Assembly (NCBI GenBank): GCA_022841375.1
Contig: JALHRQ010000017.1
Span: 1-62,173, forward strand
Direction: 5' to 3'
Source: Burkholderiales bacterium
GTDB lineage: Bacteria > Pseudomonadota > Gammaproteobacteria > Burkholderiales > SG8-41
DNA: 62,173 nt
Below, piece by piece: positions 45,506-54,038 of the stretch. The position numbers and the translations under genes were made by a program. Under the pieces are notes generated by a model. The model had not been told where the DNA came from. It did no database searches and saw only the letters and a list, made by a program, of their open reading frames with translations. Position 1 is the stretch's first letter; every line of letters begins with the position of its first letter.

Positions 45506-45823
45506 ATGGACTGGAGCACCGCCGCGCTGCTGTTGCTGGCGTTGGTGCTCGCCCATCTGGCGTTTCTGAGCGAACGAATTCTTTTCGTGCGGCCCGCCCC
45601 CGTCAGCGGTAAAGCGGGGGGCTGGCGGGTACTGGAACTGATGCTGCTGTATTGCGTCGCCGGCATCGCGGCATGGCTGATGGAAAGCCGTGCCGGCCAG
45701 GTGCATCCGCAGCGCTGGGAGTTTTACGCGGTCACCGTCTGCCTGTTCCTGGTGTTCGCCTACCCGGGTTTTGCCTACCCGGGTTTTGCCTACCGCCTTT
45801 TCTGGCGCAAGCCGGGAATCTGA
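45506..45823 (+). CDS. DUF2818 family membrane protein
   Basis: 105 aa, with three hydrophobic segments and the family phrase FLSERILFVRP. DUF2818 proteins follow nuoN in many betaproteobacteria and their role is unknown; a link to complex I assembly is often assumed from position only. A tandem 15-base repeat (TACCCGGGTTTTGCC twice) gives YPGFAYPGFAY near the C-terminus, a possible recent slippage duplication. Confidence 0.85.
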   Translation: MDWSTAALLLLALVLAHLAFLSERILFVRPAPVSGKAGGWRVLELMLLYCVAGIAAWLMESRAGQVHPQRWEFYAVTVCLFLVFAYPGFAYPGFAYRLFWRKPGI

Positions 45824-45831
45824 TCCCCGGC

Positions 45832-46392
45832 ATGAAGCCGCACATTCCCGCTGATTTCACCGAAACGTTGTTGTCCTCGGAATCGGTGTTTGAGGGGCAA
45901 CTGCTTCGCGTGCACCGCGACACCGTGCGACTGCCCGGCGGCGACACGGCGACACGTGAATACATCAAACATCCCGGCGCTGTTATCGTCATTGCCCAGC
46001 CCGATTCACAAAGCGTGTTGTTGGAGCGGCAGTTCCGGTACCCGGCAGGGCAACATTTCATCGAACTGCCTGCGGGCAAGATCGATCAAGGCGAGCAGCC
46101 ATTGGCCACCGCAAAGCGCGAACTGCTGGAGGAGTGCGGCTATACCGCGGGTCAGTGGCGGCATCTTACGACGCAGTATCCGTGCATCGGTTACGCCGAT
46201 GAGCGAGTCGAGCTTTTTCTGGCTACAGATCTGCGCCATGTCGGCGAACGGCTCGACGAGGGGGAATTTCTCGAAGTCATGACCGTTTCGCTGGATGAGG
46301 CTATCGCCTGGGTCGGTGAAGGCCGGATCAGCGACTCAAAAACCGCGCTCGGTCTGCTATGGGCCGAGAAAATCGCAAGGGGTGAGTGGTAA
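45832..46392 (+). CDS. nudF: NUDIX hydrolase, ADP-ribose pyrophosphatase type
   Basis: 186 aa from ATG 45832. The Nudix box lies around GKIDQGEQPLATAKRELLEE and continues CGYTAG; it fits GX5EX7REUXEEXGU with G at the start and RELLEE at its core. The N-terminal FEGQLLRVHRDTV and the PGAVIVIAQ phrase match ADP-ribose pyrophosphatase. It hydrolyses ADP-ribose to AMP and ribose 5-phosphate. Position after nuoN and DUF2818 is usual in betaproteobacteria. Confidence 0.88.
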   Translation: MKPHIPADFTETLLSSESVFEGQLLRVHRDTVRLPGGDTATREYIKHPGAVIVIAQPDSQSVLLERQFRYPAGQHFIELPAGKIDQGEQPLATAKRELLEECGYTAGQWRHLTTQYPCIGYADERVELFLATDLRHVGERLDEGEFLEVMTVSLDEAIAWVGEGRISDSKTALGLLWAEKIARGEW

Positions 46393-46433
46393 GGCTCTGC
46401 TGTTCGGCCGCCCCTCGCGGCACCGCCGTGTGA

Positions 46434-48368
46434 TCAGCCGCGCGAGGTTTTGCGTCCGGGAACCGGTATCACCGTGCTCAGCGGTGCGGCCGGCTGGAAA
46501 TAATGCCCCTGGGCGTAGAGCGCGCCGGCCTCCTTCAGCAAGTTCAGCATCAATTCGGTCTCCACACCTTTTGCGATCACCTGGCGTTTGAGGTTGCGGG
46601 CGAGATCGTTGACGGCCTTGACGAATACCCGGCTTTCTTCGTTGTCGCTCAGATCCTGGGTGAATGCGCCGCTGATTTTCAGGTAATCCACGTCGAAGCG
46701 CTTCAGGTAATAGAACGAGCTGAAGCCGGTGCCGAAGTCATCGAGCGCGGCGCGCGCACCGAGCGCGCGCATCTGGGCGATGAAGGCTGCGGTGGCATCG
46801 ATGTTTTCCATCGCCGCTTTTTCGCTGATTTCGAAAATCAGGCGGTTGCCGGGAACGTCCGAAGTGCGGATGATGTCGGCCAGTTCGCGCACCCAGTTCG
46901 CATCGGCAATGGATGTTGCGGATACATTGACGGCATAACGCAGTGACGAATTTTTGCCCTGCTCGTGGATGTGGGTCAGCACGCGGGCGATCACGCGCTG
47001 GTCGAGTGCTGGTGCGAAACCGAGCGATTCCGCGGTACCCATGAACTGTTGCGGATCGGCCCAGGCGCCGTGTTCGTCGCGGATGCGCAGGAAGATTTCA
47101 TGGTGGATGGGTGCGCCGGTCCGGATATTCATCGCTGATTGCACATAGAGCGCGATTTCGTCCTGCTCGATCGCCTCGGTGATCAGCCGCGACCAGTGGG
47201 TGCGCCGGTGGTTGGCACGCAAGGAGTCCGAAGCGGGATTAAACAGCACCACGCGATTGCGGCCCTCGTCCTTGGCCTGATGAGTCGCCGCGTCAACGGC
47301 GGCCAGCAGCGCCGGCCAGTCGCTGCCGTGGAAGGGATACATCGCAATGCCGATGGAGGCGGTAATGTTGGAGACCACCCGGTTGCGCGCCATCTCCAGC
47401 CTGTAGTTGTGCACGGCGTCGAGCAGCACGGCGGCGATGGACTGCGCGTCTTCGCGCAGCGCTTCCGCCACATGCAGCACGAACTGGTCTTCACCGATGC
47501 GGAACAGGTCGCCGTTGCGGCTGCGTGCGACGCTGCGCAGCACGCCGGAGAGGCCGAGTACCAGCTGTTCGCCGGCGCCATGGCCGAATACCGCGTTGAC
47601 GCGCTTGAAGTGGTCCATGTCGACCATGATGATGGCGCCGACCTGGTTGTTTTGGAGGGCGTTCTCGACTTGCCGCTGCAGTTCATTGCGGTTCGGCAGG
47701 TCGGTCAGCGCGTCGTGCATCGCCACGTGTTCCGCGCGACGGATCGCCAGATGCTGATCGGTGACATCGCGGGCGGTGCCGCGGATGCCGAGCATGCCGC
47801 CGTTTTCATCGCGGGTGACGCGCGCGTTGATGCCGATCCAGCGGTCTTCGCCGCGGGCGGTGGTCAGGTGGGTCACATGGTTCTGCACTTCCCCGTTGCG
47901 GCGCAGCGTCGACAGGAAGCGGCGGTTCGGCACGTGCGAACCGTTGGTTTCAAAACTGAAAAAGCAGCGTCCGAGCAGGTCGGGCGGAGTGAGTCCGAAA
48001 ATCTCCTGGGCGGCGGCGTTCAGATAGGTGAAGCGGCCTTCGGCGTCGGTTTGCCAGATCAGGTCATGGGAAGTTTCGACCAGATCGCGGTAACGGCCTT
48101 CGCTTTCGATCAGCAACTGGATGATCCGCCGCTTTTCAGCCAGCGTGCGTTTGACGCTCGCCAGTTCGCGCGAGGTTTTTTCGGCGAATCCGCCACCGTT
48201 GGCGCGGACCAGCCGGTCGACGACTTCCTTGGGATAACGACGGTGTCCGCCTTCGGTGCGCAGCGCGCCGAGAATGCCCTGCTCATCCCAGCGCCGCAGC
48301 TTTTGCGCCGAAATGCCCAGCAGCTGGGACGTTTGTTCTATGGTGTATGAGTGCTCAAGTTCGGACAT
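46434..48368 (-). CDS. MerR-HTH/PAS/GGDEF/EAL fusion regulator, both enzyme motifs degenerate
   Basis: 644 aa. Residues 1-75 form a MerR-type HTH (TIEQTSQLLGISAQKLRRWD, then TEGGHRRYPKEVVDRL). A PAS domain follows near 88-210 (YRDLVETSHDLIWQTDAEGR). The GGDEF domain (about 215-380) has GEDQF instead of GGDEF, losing the catalytic Glu. The EAL domain (about 395-640) has HHEIFLRI in place of EAL, KGVETE in place of EGVE, and KISGAF in place of KIDxxF, though DDFGTGFSSF is kept. So it is more likely a c-di-GMP or signal-responsive DNA-binding protein than an enzyme. It follows the RpfF-like gene by 104 bases on the same strand. Confidence 0.85.
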   Translation of the reverse strand: MSELEHSYTIEQTSQLLGISAQKLRRWDEQGILGALRTEGGHRRYPKEVVDRLVRANGGGFAEKTSRELASVKRTLAEKRRIIQLLIESEGRYRDLVETSHDLIWQTDAEGRFTYLNAAAQEIFGLTPPDLLGRCFFSFETNGSHVPNRRFLSTLRRNGEVQNHVTHLTTARGEDRWIGINARVTRDENGGMLGIRGTARDVTDQHLAIRRAEHVAMHDALTDLPNRNELQRQVENALQNNQVGAIIMVDMDHFKRVNAVFGHGAGEQLVLGLSGVLRSVARSRNGDLFRIGEDQFVLHVAEALREDAQSIAAVLLDAVHNYRLEMARNRVVSNITASIGIAMYPFHGSDWPALLAAVDAATHQAKDEGRNRVVLFNPASDSLRANHRRTHWSRLITEAIEQDEIALYVQSAMNIRTGAPIHHEIFLRIRDEHGAWADPQQFMGTAESLGFAPALDQRVIARVLTHIHEQGKNSSLRYAVNVSATSIADANWVRELADIIRTSDVPGNRLIFEISEKAAMENIDATAAFIAQMRALGARAALDDFGTGFSSFYYLKRFDVDYLKISGAFTQDLSDNEESRVFVKAVNDLARNLKRQVIAKGVETELMLNLLKEAGALYAQGHYFQPAAPLSTVIPVPGRKTSRG

Positions 48369-48472
48369 GCGTCAGGCTTTCTTTTGCGCCGGCCTTGCGG
48401 GCCGGTAAGGGTAAGTTCAGCCGCTGCCGGACCAGTCTAGCAGAGCAGGACAGGCTGCGTTTAAACGCTGTT

Positions 48473-49399
48473 TCAGTGAATGATCGCCGGTTCCTGGAGG
48501 CCGTTCTGGCGGGTAACCAGGCGCTGCATCAACTTCAGGTCGCGGGTGGTCAGCCGCAGTGCAGCATCGACCCACACGCCGACGATGTCTTCGAGTTCCT
48601 CGTAGGTGATCTGGTGCACCCGGCGTCGCACTGCGGCAAGCGCAGCCAGGCCGTTGCGAGAGCGCGAGCGCTGCTTGATCAGGGCATTGACGGCGGTTTC
48701 GCCGCTGCCATCCTCGGCGACGACGTCGATGACGCCCAGTTCCAGCATTTCGTCGGCGCTGTAGATCTTGCCCGAGGAGATGATGTCCTCGGCCTTGCGC
48801 TGGCCTACCTTGCGGTCAAGGAAGGAGTACGCGCCCATGCCCGGGAACAGGTTGAACAGGATTTCGGGGAAACCGAAACGCGAGCTTTTTTCGGCGACGA
48901 TGACGTCGCTCGACAGCGCGGCCTCAAAGCCGCCGCCCAGGCATTCGCCCTGCACCAGCGACACAGTGGTCAGCGGCAGATCGTGGCCGCGGTAGTTGCG
49001 GTACAGCACATCAATGCAGGCGCGGCCGTAGGTGGTGAGGGCATTGCGGTCGCGGTTGTCGATTTTCTGCCGGAAAAGGTCGAGGTCGCCGCCGAGCTGG
49101 AACACGCCGGGCATGCCCGAGGCGAGGATCACGTATTCGATCGGCTCTTCGTTGTCGCCGCAGGCGATGACGCCGTCGCTGCCGGCAATGAAGTTGTAAT
49201 AGGCGCGGATGTCGGAAAGCAGTCCGGCGTTGAAGCAGGGGCGCGGGGCCGCGGTCCAGCGTGACCACAGCGCGCGGGTCTGCCGGTCAAAATGCGCATT
49301 GAGCTGTGGCGAGAAGCGGAAATCCGATCCGCTGCTGAAATCGGGCTTGACGACGGCGTGATGTACGTCGATGACTGCGGCCGGAATTTGCATTTCCAT
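48473..49399 (-). CDS. rpfF: RpfF-like DSF-family fatty-acid signal synthase
   Basis: 308 aa of the crotonase fold from ATG 49399, with AGGGGA eight bases before it. The two Glu residues required in Xanthomonas RpfF have counterparts at E159 (GECLGGGFEAALSSDV) and E179 (RFGFPEILFNLFPGMGAYSF), exactly 20 residues apart as in RpfF. VFQLGGDLDLFRQKI and the C-terminal DIVGVWVDAALRLTTRDLKL also agree. RpfF makes cis-2-unsaturated fatty acids (DSF, BDSF) from acyl-ACP by dehydratase plus thioesterase action. An ordinary enoyl-CoA hydratase is less likely. It stands upstream of a PAS/GGDEF/EAL gene, as rpfF does beside rpfR in Burkholderia. Confidence 0.82.
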   Translation of the reverse strand: MEMQIPAAVIDVHHAVVKPDFSSGSDFRFSPQLNAHFDRQTRALWSRWTAAPRPCFNAGLLSDIRAYYNFIAGSDGVIACGDNEEPIEYVILASGMPGVFQLGGDLDLFRQKIDNRDRNALTTYGRACIDVLYRNYRGHDLPLTTVSLVQGECLGGGFEAALSSDVIVAEKSSRFGFPEILFNLFPGMGAYSFLDRKVGQRKAEDIISSGKIYSADEMLELGVIDVVAEDGSGETAVNALIKQRSRSRNGLAALAAVRRRVHQITYEELEDIVGVWVDAALRLTTRDLKLMQRLVTRQNGLQEPAIIH

Positions 49400-49784
49400 G
49401 ATGAATGTCCCCTGCGGTGGTTTTATGTGGATCGGTCGGCGGGATCTGGTGATATTCCCGGGAGTGATTAAGCGTCGGGGTGCGGCGACAGGCAAATCTA
49501 ACAAAATGGGAGGTTTAAAAAAACACCCACTAAAACAAGGATTTAATTCGCTAAAATTGCCAGATATAGTGGTGTCTGGAAGGTTTTTGGGGGACTTGCG
49601 CAATTTCCTGCGTTGGTTATAAGGACTCGGCAAGTCCCCGCTGTAGTAGTTGCATGCCCGCCAAACCCGATAGCCTGCCGTTTGACTCTGACCTGCGGAG
49701 CCGTTAAAAACGTCGCTGCTTTAATCGCCGATCAACAACAGATTTCGCGTCGCTCGTTCACGAAACCTCATAACGGAACCGCAA
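49400..49784. promoter_or_regulatory. Divergent control region between rpfF-like and aas-like genes
   Basis: This 385-base gap holds the promoters of both divergent genes. It is locally A+T-rich (around 49500-49565). Its most striking feature is a ten-base perfect inverted repeat, GGGGACTTGC (49590-49599) with GCAAGTCCCC (49630-49639), separated by 30 bases. It could be an operator for the MerR-domain regulator or a terminator-like structure. A plus-strand frame through the A+T-rich part (to 49622) is not convincing as a gene. Confidence 0.45.
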
Positions 49785-51911
49785 GTGCTGCTTCGTGCCA
49801 CACTCAGATTTATGCTCGGTCTGCTGTTCCGCGTGCGAGTTACAGGGCATGCGAGCCAGCTCGCCCGCGGCCGGCCGCTGGTTGTCGCCAATCATGATTC
49901 ACTGATCGACGCGCTGCTGGCGGCGTTGTTCCTGCCGGGGAATCCGCTGATCGTGCTGCCCCGTGTGCTTTCCGGTCACCGGCTGGGGCGCCTGCTGCGG
50001 CGGGTTGCGGATTGTGCCGAACTTGGCATTGCCGGCGATTACACCGTCAAGGGTCTGGTCCGCGTCGTGCGATCGGGGCGGCCGGTGGTGGTGTTTCCGC
50101 AGGATCGGGTGACGACCACCGGCAGCACGATGAAAATTTACGGCGCCGCTGCAGTCATAGCGGCGCGGGCCGATGCCGACATCGTGCCCTTGCGCATCGA
50201 GGGCACCCTGCAGTCGCGATGGACGGCCACCAGCCACCGCTGGCCGCGCCGCCTGTTCCCGCGCGTCACCCTCGCGGTGCAACCCTCCACGCGGTTCCCG
50301 GCGCGCGGCGGCGCCGGCGGCGTGCGCCGCCGCCAGCTGTCGGAAGACCTGCTGCGCATCCTCCAGCAATCGATGGCCAACGCCACCCCGCGCCGCGCAC
50401 TGTTTGACGCGCTGGTGGATGCTGCCGCACGGTATGGCCACCGCACCCGCATCATCGAAGACCTGCGCCGCCAGGTGAATACCTACGGCGATCTGCTCAA
50501 GGGCAGTCTGGCGCTGGGACGGCTGACGGCGCGTTTCACCGAGCCCGGCGAACGTGTCGGCGTGATGCTGCCCAATCTCGGCGCAACCGTCTGCCTGGTG
50601 TTCGGCCTGACCTCGCGCGGGCGGGTGGCGGCGATGCTCAATTATTCCAGCGGCGTCGAAGCGTTGCGTACAGCCTGTGTTGCCGCAACGCTGCGCACCG
50701 TGATCACTTCGCGCGCATTCATCCAGGCCGCGCATCTAGACCATCTTCTGGTAGCCCTGGAGGGCTGCCGCATTGTTTATCTTGAAGATCTGCGCGAGAC
50801 GATGACGCTGGCCGACAAGCTGTGGATCCTCAAGTCGCTGCTGCGACCGGGCGCCGCGCTGCCCGCGCAGGATCCCGCATCGCCGGCCATCGTGCTGTTC
50901 ACCTCGGGTTCCGAGGCGCGGCCCAAGGGCGTGGTCATCAGCCATGACACCATGCTCGGCGTGATGGCCCAACTGCGCGCGGTGATTGATTTCGGGCCGG
51001 ACGACAAATATCTCAATGCGCTGCCGATGTATCACACCTTCGGCCTGATCGCCTGCACGTTGATGCCTCTGCTGACCGGAACGCGGCTGTTTTTATATAC
51101 CAATCCGCTGCATTACAAGGTGGTCCCGGAGTACGCCTACACCCGCGACTGCACCTACATTTTCGGCACCAGCACCTTCCTCGGCAATTACGCGCGTCAG
51201 GCGCACCCATACGATTTTTACCGCACGCGTTTTATCATCGCCGGGGGTGAAAAACTCAATCCCGAAGTGTCGAAGCTGTGGTTCAGCAAATTCGGTCTGC
51301 GCGTTTATGAAGGCTATGGCGCCACTGAATGCGGACCGGCGATGTCGCTCAATACACCGCTGGCCTTCCGTGTCGGCAGTGTCGGCCGTTTCCTACCGGG
51401 CATTGAATATCGCGTGGTGCCGGTGCCGGGTATCGGGGAGGGTGGCGTGCTGCATGTGCGTGGACCCAACCTGATGATGGGCTATATGTTCTCCGATGCG
51501 CCGGGCGTGCTGCAGCCGCCACGCTCCGAACTTGGCGCCGGCTGGTACAACACTGGTGATGTGGTCAGCGTCGATGACGACGGCTTTGTCACCATCCATG
51601 GCCGGGTCAAACGCTTTGCCAAGATCGCCGGCGAACTGGTGTCGCTGGAGCGCGTCGAACACATCGCCTATCAGGCTTCGCCCGATTTCAAACATGCCGC
51701 GCTGGTGGAGATGACGCAAAACGGCGAAAGCACGGTGCTGCTGACCACTGACCCCGCGCTCGATCGCATCGCGCTGCTGCATGCGGCGCGGAAGATCAAC
51801 GCGCAGGATCTGGCGGTGGCGCGGCGGGTGGTGAAGGTGGACACGCTGCCGCTGCTCGGCTCGGGCAAGGTCGACTACGTCACGCTCAAGCAGAATTCAC
51901 TGCCGTCCTGA
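49785..51911 (+). CDS. Aas-like acyltransferase/acyl-activating bifunctional protein
   Basis: 708 aa from GTG 49785 (ATG at 49812 is an alternative). Residues 1-200 form a PlsC-type acyltransferase with the HX4D motif in NHDSLID. The second motif is FPQDRVTTTGSTMKIY where E. coli Aas has FPEGR, so the usual Glu-Gly pair is lost and acyl transfer may be weakened. Residues 210-700 form an AMP-forming domain: VLFTSGSEARPKGVVISHD, GYGATECGPAMSLN, NTGDVVSVDDDGFVTIHGRV and GSGKVDYVTLK. It probably activates free fatty acids to acyl-ACP for lipid repair. Divergence from rpfF suggests recycling of fatty acids released by it. Confidence 0.8.
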   Translation: MLLRATLRFMLGLLFRVRVTGHASQLARGRPLVVANHDSLIDALLAALFLPGNPLIVLPRVLSGHRLGRLLRRVADCAELGIAGDYTVKGLVRVVRSGRPVVVFPQDRVTTTGSTMKIYGAAAVIAARADADIVPLRIEGTLQSRWTATSHRWPRRLFPRVTLAVQPSTRFPARGGAGGVRRRQLSEDLLRILQQSMANATPRRALFDALVDAAARYGHRTRIIEDLRRQVNTYGDLLKGSLALGRLTARFTEPGERVGVMLPNLGATVCLVFGLTSRGRVAAMLNYSSGVEALRTACVAATLRTVITSRAFIQAAHLDHLLVALEGCRIVYLEDLRETMTLADKLWILKSLLRPGAALPAQDPASPAIVLFTSGSEARPKGVVISHDTMLGVMAQLRAVIDFGPDDKYLNALPMYHTFGLIACTLMPLLTGTRLFLYTNPLHYKVVPEYAYTRDCTYIFGTSTFLGNYARQAHPYDFYRTRFIIAGGEKLNPEVSKLWFSKFGLRVYEGYGATECGPAMSLNTPLAFRVGSVGRFLPGIEYRVVPVPGIGEGGVLHVRGPNLMMGYMFSDAPGVLQPPRSELGAGWYNTGDVVSVDDDGFVTIHGRVKRFAKIAGELVSLERVEHIAYQASPDFKHAALVEMTQNGESTVLLTTDPALDRIALLHAARKINAQDLAVARRVVKVDTLPLLGSGKVDYVTLKQNSLPS

Positions 51912-51938
51912 ATCTGCCGTCACCGGCAATGGTGCACT

Positions 51939-52811
51939 TCAGCGTGGCTCGTCGGGCAGCGCTGGCAGTGAGCGCAGGTAGGCGATGATCGCGGCGAGAT
52001 CCTCGGGCGTGATGCGGCTCAGGGTGTTGGTGACAACTTCGCCCATGGATTCAGCGGTGATGTCGCCATCAGCAGTGATTCCGGTAGTGAGGAAATCCTT
52101 CAGTTCGACGTCGCCCCATTTTTTCAGCTTTGTCGGGGTCAGGTTGGGCACACCTTTGCCATCCGGACCTTTGCCGCCCGCCAGGAAACGGTCGCGTTTG
52201 GGGCCTCCAAGGAAATTGCGCGGCGTATGGCATTCGCCGCAATGGCTCAGCGCATTTACCAGATAGGCGCCGCGCGCGACCGGTGTTTTGGCCTGTGCGT
52301 CGGAAACGGCCGGTCCAGGAGTGAAGAACAACTGTTTCCAGCCCCACACCAGAAAGCGGAAGCCGAATGGGAATTGCAGGTCGTGATTCTGATTTTGCCG
52401 GGCATTGGGCGGCAGGTTGCGCAAATAGGCCCACAGATCTTTCAGATCATCGTCGACAATCTTTGTGTAAGACGGATAAGGAAATGCCGGAAAATAATGC
52501 GCGCCGTCAGGGCGCAGCCCGGCGCGCATTGCCCGAATGAAATCGGCCTCGCTCCAGCGGCCGATCCCGGCCTGCGGGTGCGGCGTGATGTTGGGGCCGT
52601 AAAAAGTGCCGAACGGTGTTTTGAGGGCATGGCCGCCGGCGAAACGCACGGCTTCTTTGCCGCTTGCGGTGTGACAGGCGACACATCCGCCCGCGATGGC
52701 AATGTATTCACCGCGTTTGGCATCCCCTTGCGCGGCCGCGAATGCGTTAACTGCCGCAGTGACAAGCAGCATGCAGATGCCGGTGCGCAGTAGTGACGGG
52801 TTCATGAACAT
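51939..52811 (-). CDS. Exported diheme cytochrome c
   Basis: 290 aa with a signal peptide (LLRTGICMLLVTAAVNAFAAA) and two heme-binding motifs, CVACH near residue 43 and CGECH near residue 193. Segments like FYGPNITPHPQAGIGRWSE and NLTPTKLKKWGDVELKDFLT match the cytochrome subunit of quinohemoprotein alcohol/sugar dehydrogenases. No such dehydrogenase is next door, so the electron donor is unknown. The start may be ATG 52811 or the ATG at 52805. It follows the cytochrome c' gene on the same strand but with a strong terminator between them. Confidence 0.85.
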   Translation of the reverse strand: MFMNPSLLRTGICMLLVTAAVNAFAAAQGDAKRGEYIAIAGGCVACHTASGKEAVRFAGGHALKTPFGTFYGPNITPHPQAGIGRWSEADFIRAMRAGLRPDGAHYFPAFPYPSYTKIVDDDLKDLWAYLRNLPPNARQNQNHDLQFPFGFRFLVWGWKQLFFTPGPAVSDAQAKTPVARGAYLVNALSHCGECHTPRNFLGGPKRDRFLAGGKGPDGKGVPNLTPTKLKKWGDVELKDFLTTGITADGDITAESMGEVVTNTLSRITPEDLAAIIAYLRSLPALPDEPR

Positions 52812-52844
52812 CTCACTTGGAGTTTACAAGAAACGAAGCCCAAA

Positions 52845-52870
52845 AAAAGCCCCGCTGTGACGGGGCTTTT
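52845..52870 (-). terminator. Intrinsic terminator after cytochrome c'
   Basis: Arms AAAAGCCCCG and CGGGGCTTTT (ten base pairs) enclose CTGTGA. On the minus strand the stem runs into seven T residues, 19 bases after the stop of the cytochrome c' gene. It therefore separates that gene from the diheme cytochrome gene downstream. Confidence 0.9.
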
Positions 52871-52888
52871 GATGGTGAACGCGAATGC

Positions 52889-53344
52889 TCAGTTTTTCTC
52901 GCGGAAGCCCTCGTGGCAGCTGCCGCAGTTTTTGGCGACGACGCCAATCTGGGTCTTGATGGCTGCTTCATCGCCGCCGTTCGTGGTGGCGACCAGCTTG
53001 CCGACTTCGCTCATGAAGCTGTCCTGGGCGGCTTTGAATTTTGCCGCGTCGCTGTAAGCTGCGGGCAGCGTTCTGCTTTTGATTTCCTGGGTGGCGGGGG
53101 TGAATCCGTCCCATGACATTTTGCTGAGTGCATCGAGGAATGCCACATTGCGTTTCACGACCTCGGCGTTGTACGGAACCTTGCCCTGAGCCATGCCGGC
53201 AATCGGGCCGAAGTATTTGCCCTGCAGCGTCATCGCGGCCTGGCGTTGTTTGACCAGCGTATCCGGCTTGGCTTGCGCCAATACGGTGCCGCTGGCGAGC
53301 AGCGTCGAGGTGCCGATGAGTGCGGCGATCAGTGCGTGCTTCAT
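52889..53344 (-). CDS. Cytochrome c' (four-helix c-type cytochrome)
   Basis: 151 aa. A signal peptide (MKHALIAALIGTSTLLASGT...A) is followed by a helical domain and a C-terminal heme motif CGSCHEGFR, the hallmark position of cytochrome c'. KQRQAAMTLQGKYFGPIAGM at the N-terminus is typical, and the Arg after the motif is a usual feature of c' proteins. These proteins bind NO and protect against nitrosative stress, or carry electrons in the periplasm. It has its own terminator. Confidence 0.9.
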   Translation of the reverse strand: MKHALIAALIGTSTLLASGTVLAQAKPDTLVKQRQAAMTLQGKYFGPIAGMAQGKVPYNAEVVKRNVAFLDALSKMSWDGFTPATQEIKSRTLPAAYSDAAKFKAAQDSFMSEVGKLVATTNGGDEAAIKTQIGVVAKNCGSCHEGFREKN

Positions 53345-53560
53345 AAATAAGTCTCCCGTCGGTGGATGAAACGAATGATATCAATGTAACGAATTGAACA
53401 GGTTGCCAGTCGGCAAACGCTTGCAGCAGCGGCTTTATTCCTTCAGGCCGCGCAGTTTACCAGCTTGAAGTGACAAAATGAGTACGGGTGACGGCGTTGG
53501 AAAAACTCAGTAACCCGTTGTTTTATTTGAATATTAGTATTTTTGCGAATACTGGTCCAT

Positions 53561-53977
53561 TCAATCCCAACCACTGTCGCTGCGTTCGCGTTTCCGTGTT
53601 CCTTGTTGCCGTTTGTCATCCACCCGTCGCCGTTTTGCCGCACGCGAAGGGCGGGTGGCTCGGCGCAGTTTGGGGGGCGTTGCCGCTTCGCGGATCAGCC
53701 CGGTCAGGCGTTCGCGGGCGTCCTCGCGATTGCGCGGCTGGCTGCGGAAGCGCTGAGCGGTGATCACCAGTATGCCGGCGGATGACAGCCGTTTGCCGGC
53801 GAGCGCAATGAGGCGTTCGCGCACCGCGGCAGGCAGGCTTTTGGAATGCGCGACGTCAAAGCGCAGTTCAACCGCGGTGGCGACCTTGTTGACGTTCTGA
53901 CCGCCGGGGCCCGACGCCAGTATAAAGCGCTCGGTCAGTTCGGCTTCGTCAATGGTGATGCTGTGCGTGACTCGCAT
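53561..53977 (-). CDS. arfB: Alternative ribosome-rescue factor ArfB (peptidyl-tRNA hydrolase domain)
   Basis: 138 aa. The release-factor-like motif ASGPGGQNVNKVATAVELRF contains the GGQ catalytic triplet. The C-terminal tail is very basic (RRATRPSRAAKRRRVDDKRQ), as needed to thread into the empty mRNA channel of a stalled ribosome. It releases nascent chains from non-stop ribosomes. It is a single gene with about 215 bases of non-coding DNA on its 3' side, in which I see nothing notable. Confidence 0.92.
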   Translation of the reverse strand: MRVTHSITIDEAELTERFILASGPGGQNVNKVATAVELRFDVAHSKSLPAAVRERLIALAGKRLSSAGILVITAQRFRSQPRNREDARERLTGLIREAATPPKLRRATRPSRAAKRRRVDDKRQQGTRKRERSDSGWD

Positions 53978-54038
53978 ATTCGATTAAGTATAAAGTAACG
54001 CGCCCGCACGATCTGCGCCGCGGGGGAGGAGCAAGGAC

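Noticed and set aside
49371-49622. Plus-strand frame through the A+T-rich part of the rpfF/aas gap
   Set aside because: It starts within the rpfF-like gene on the opposite strand, lacks a ribosome site, and no known domain is seen.
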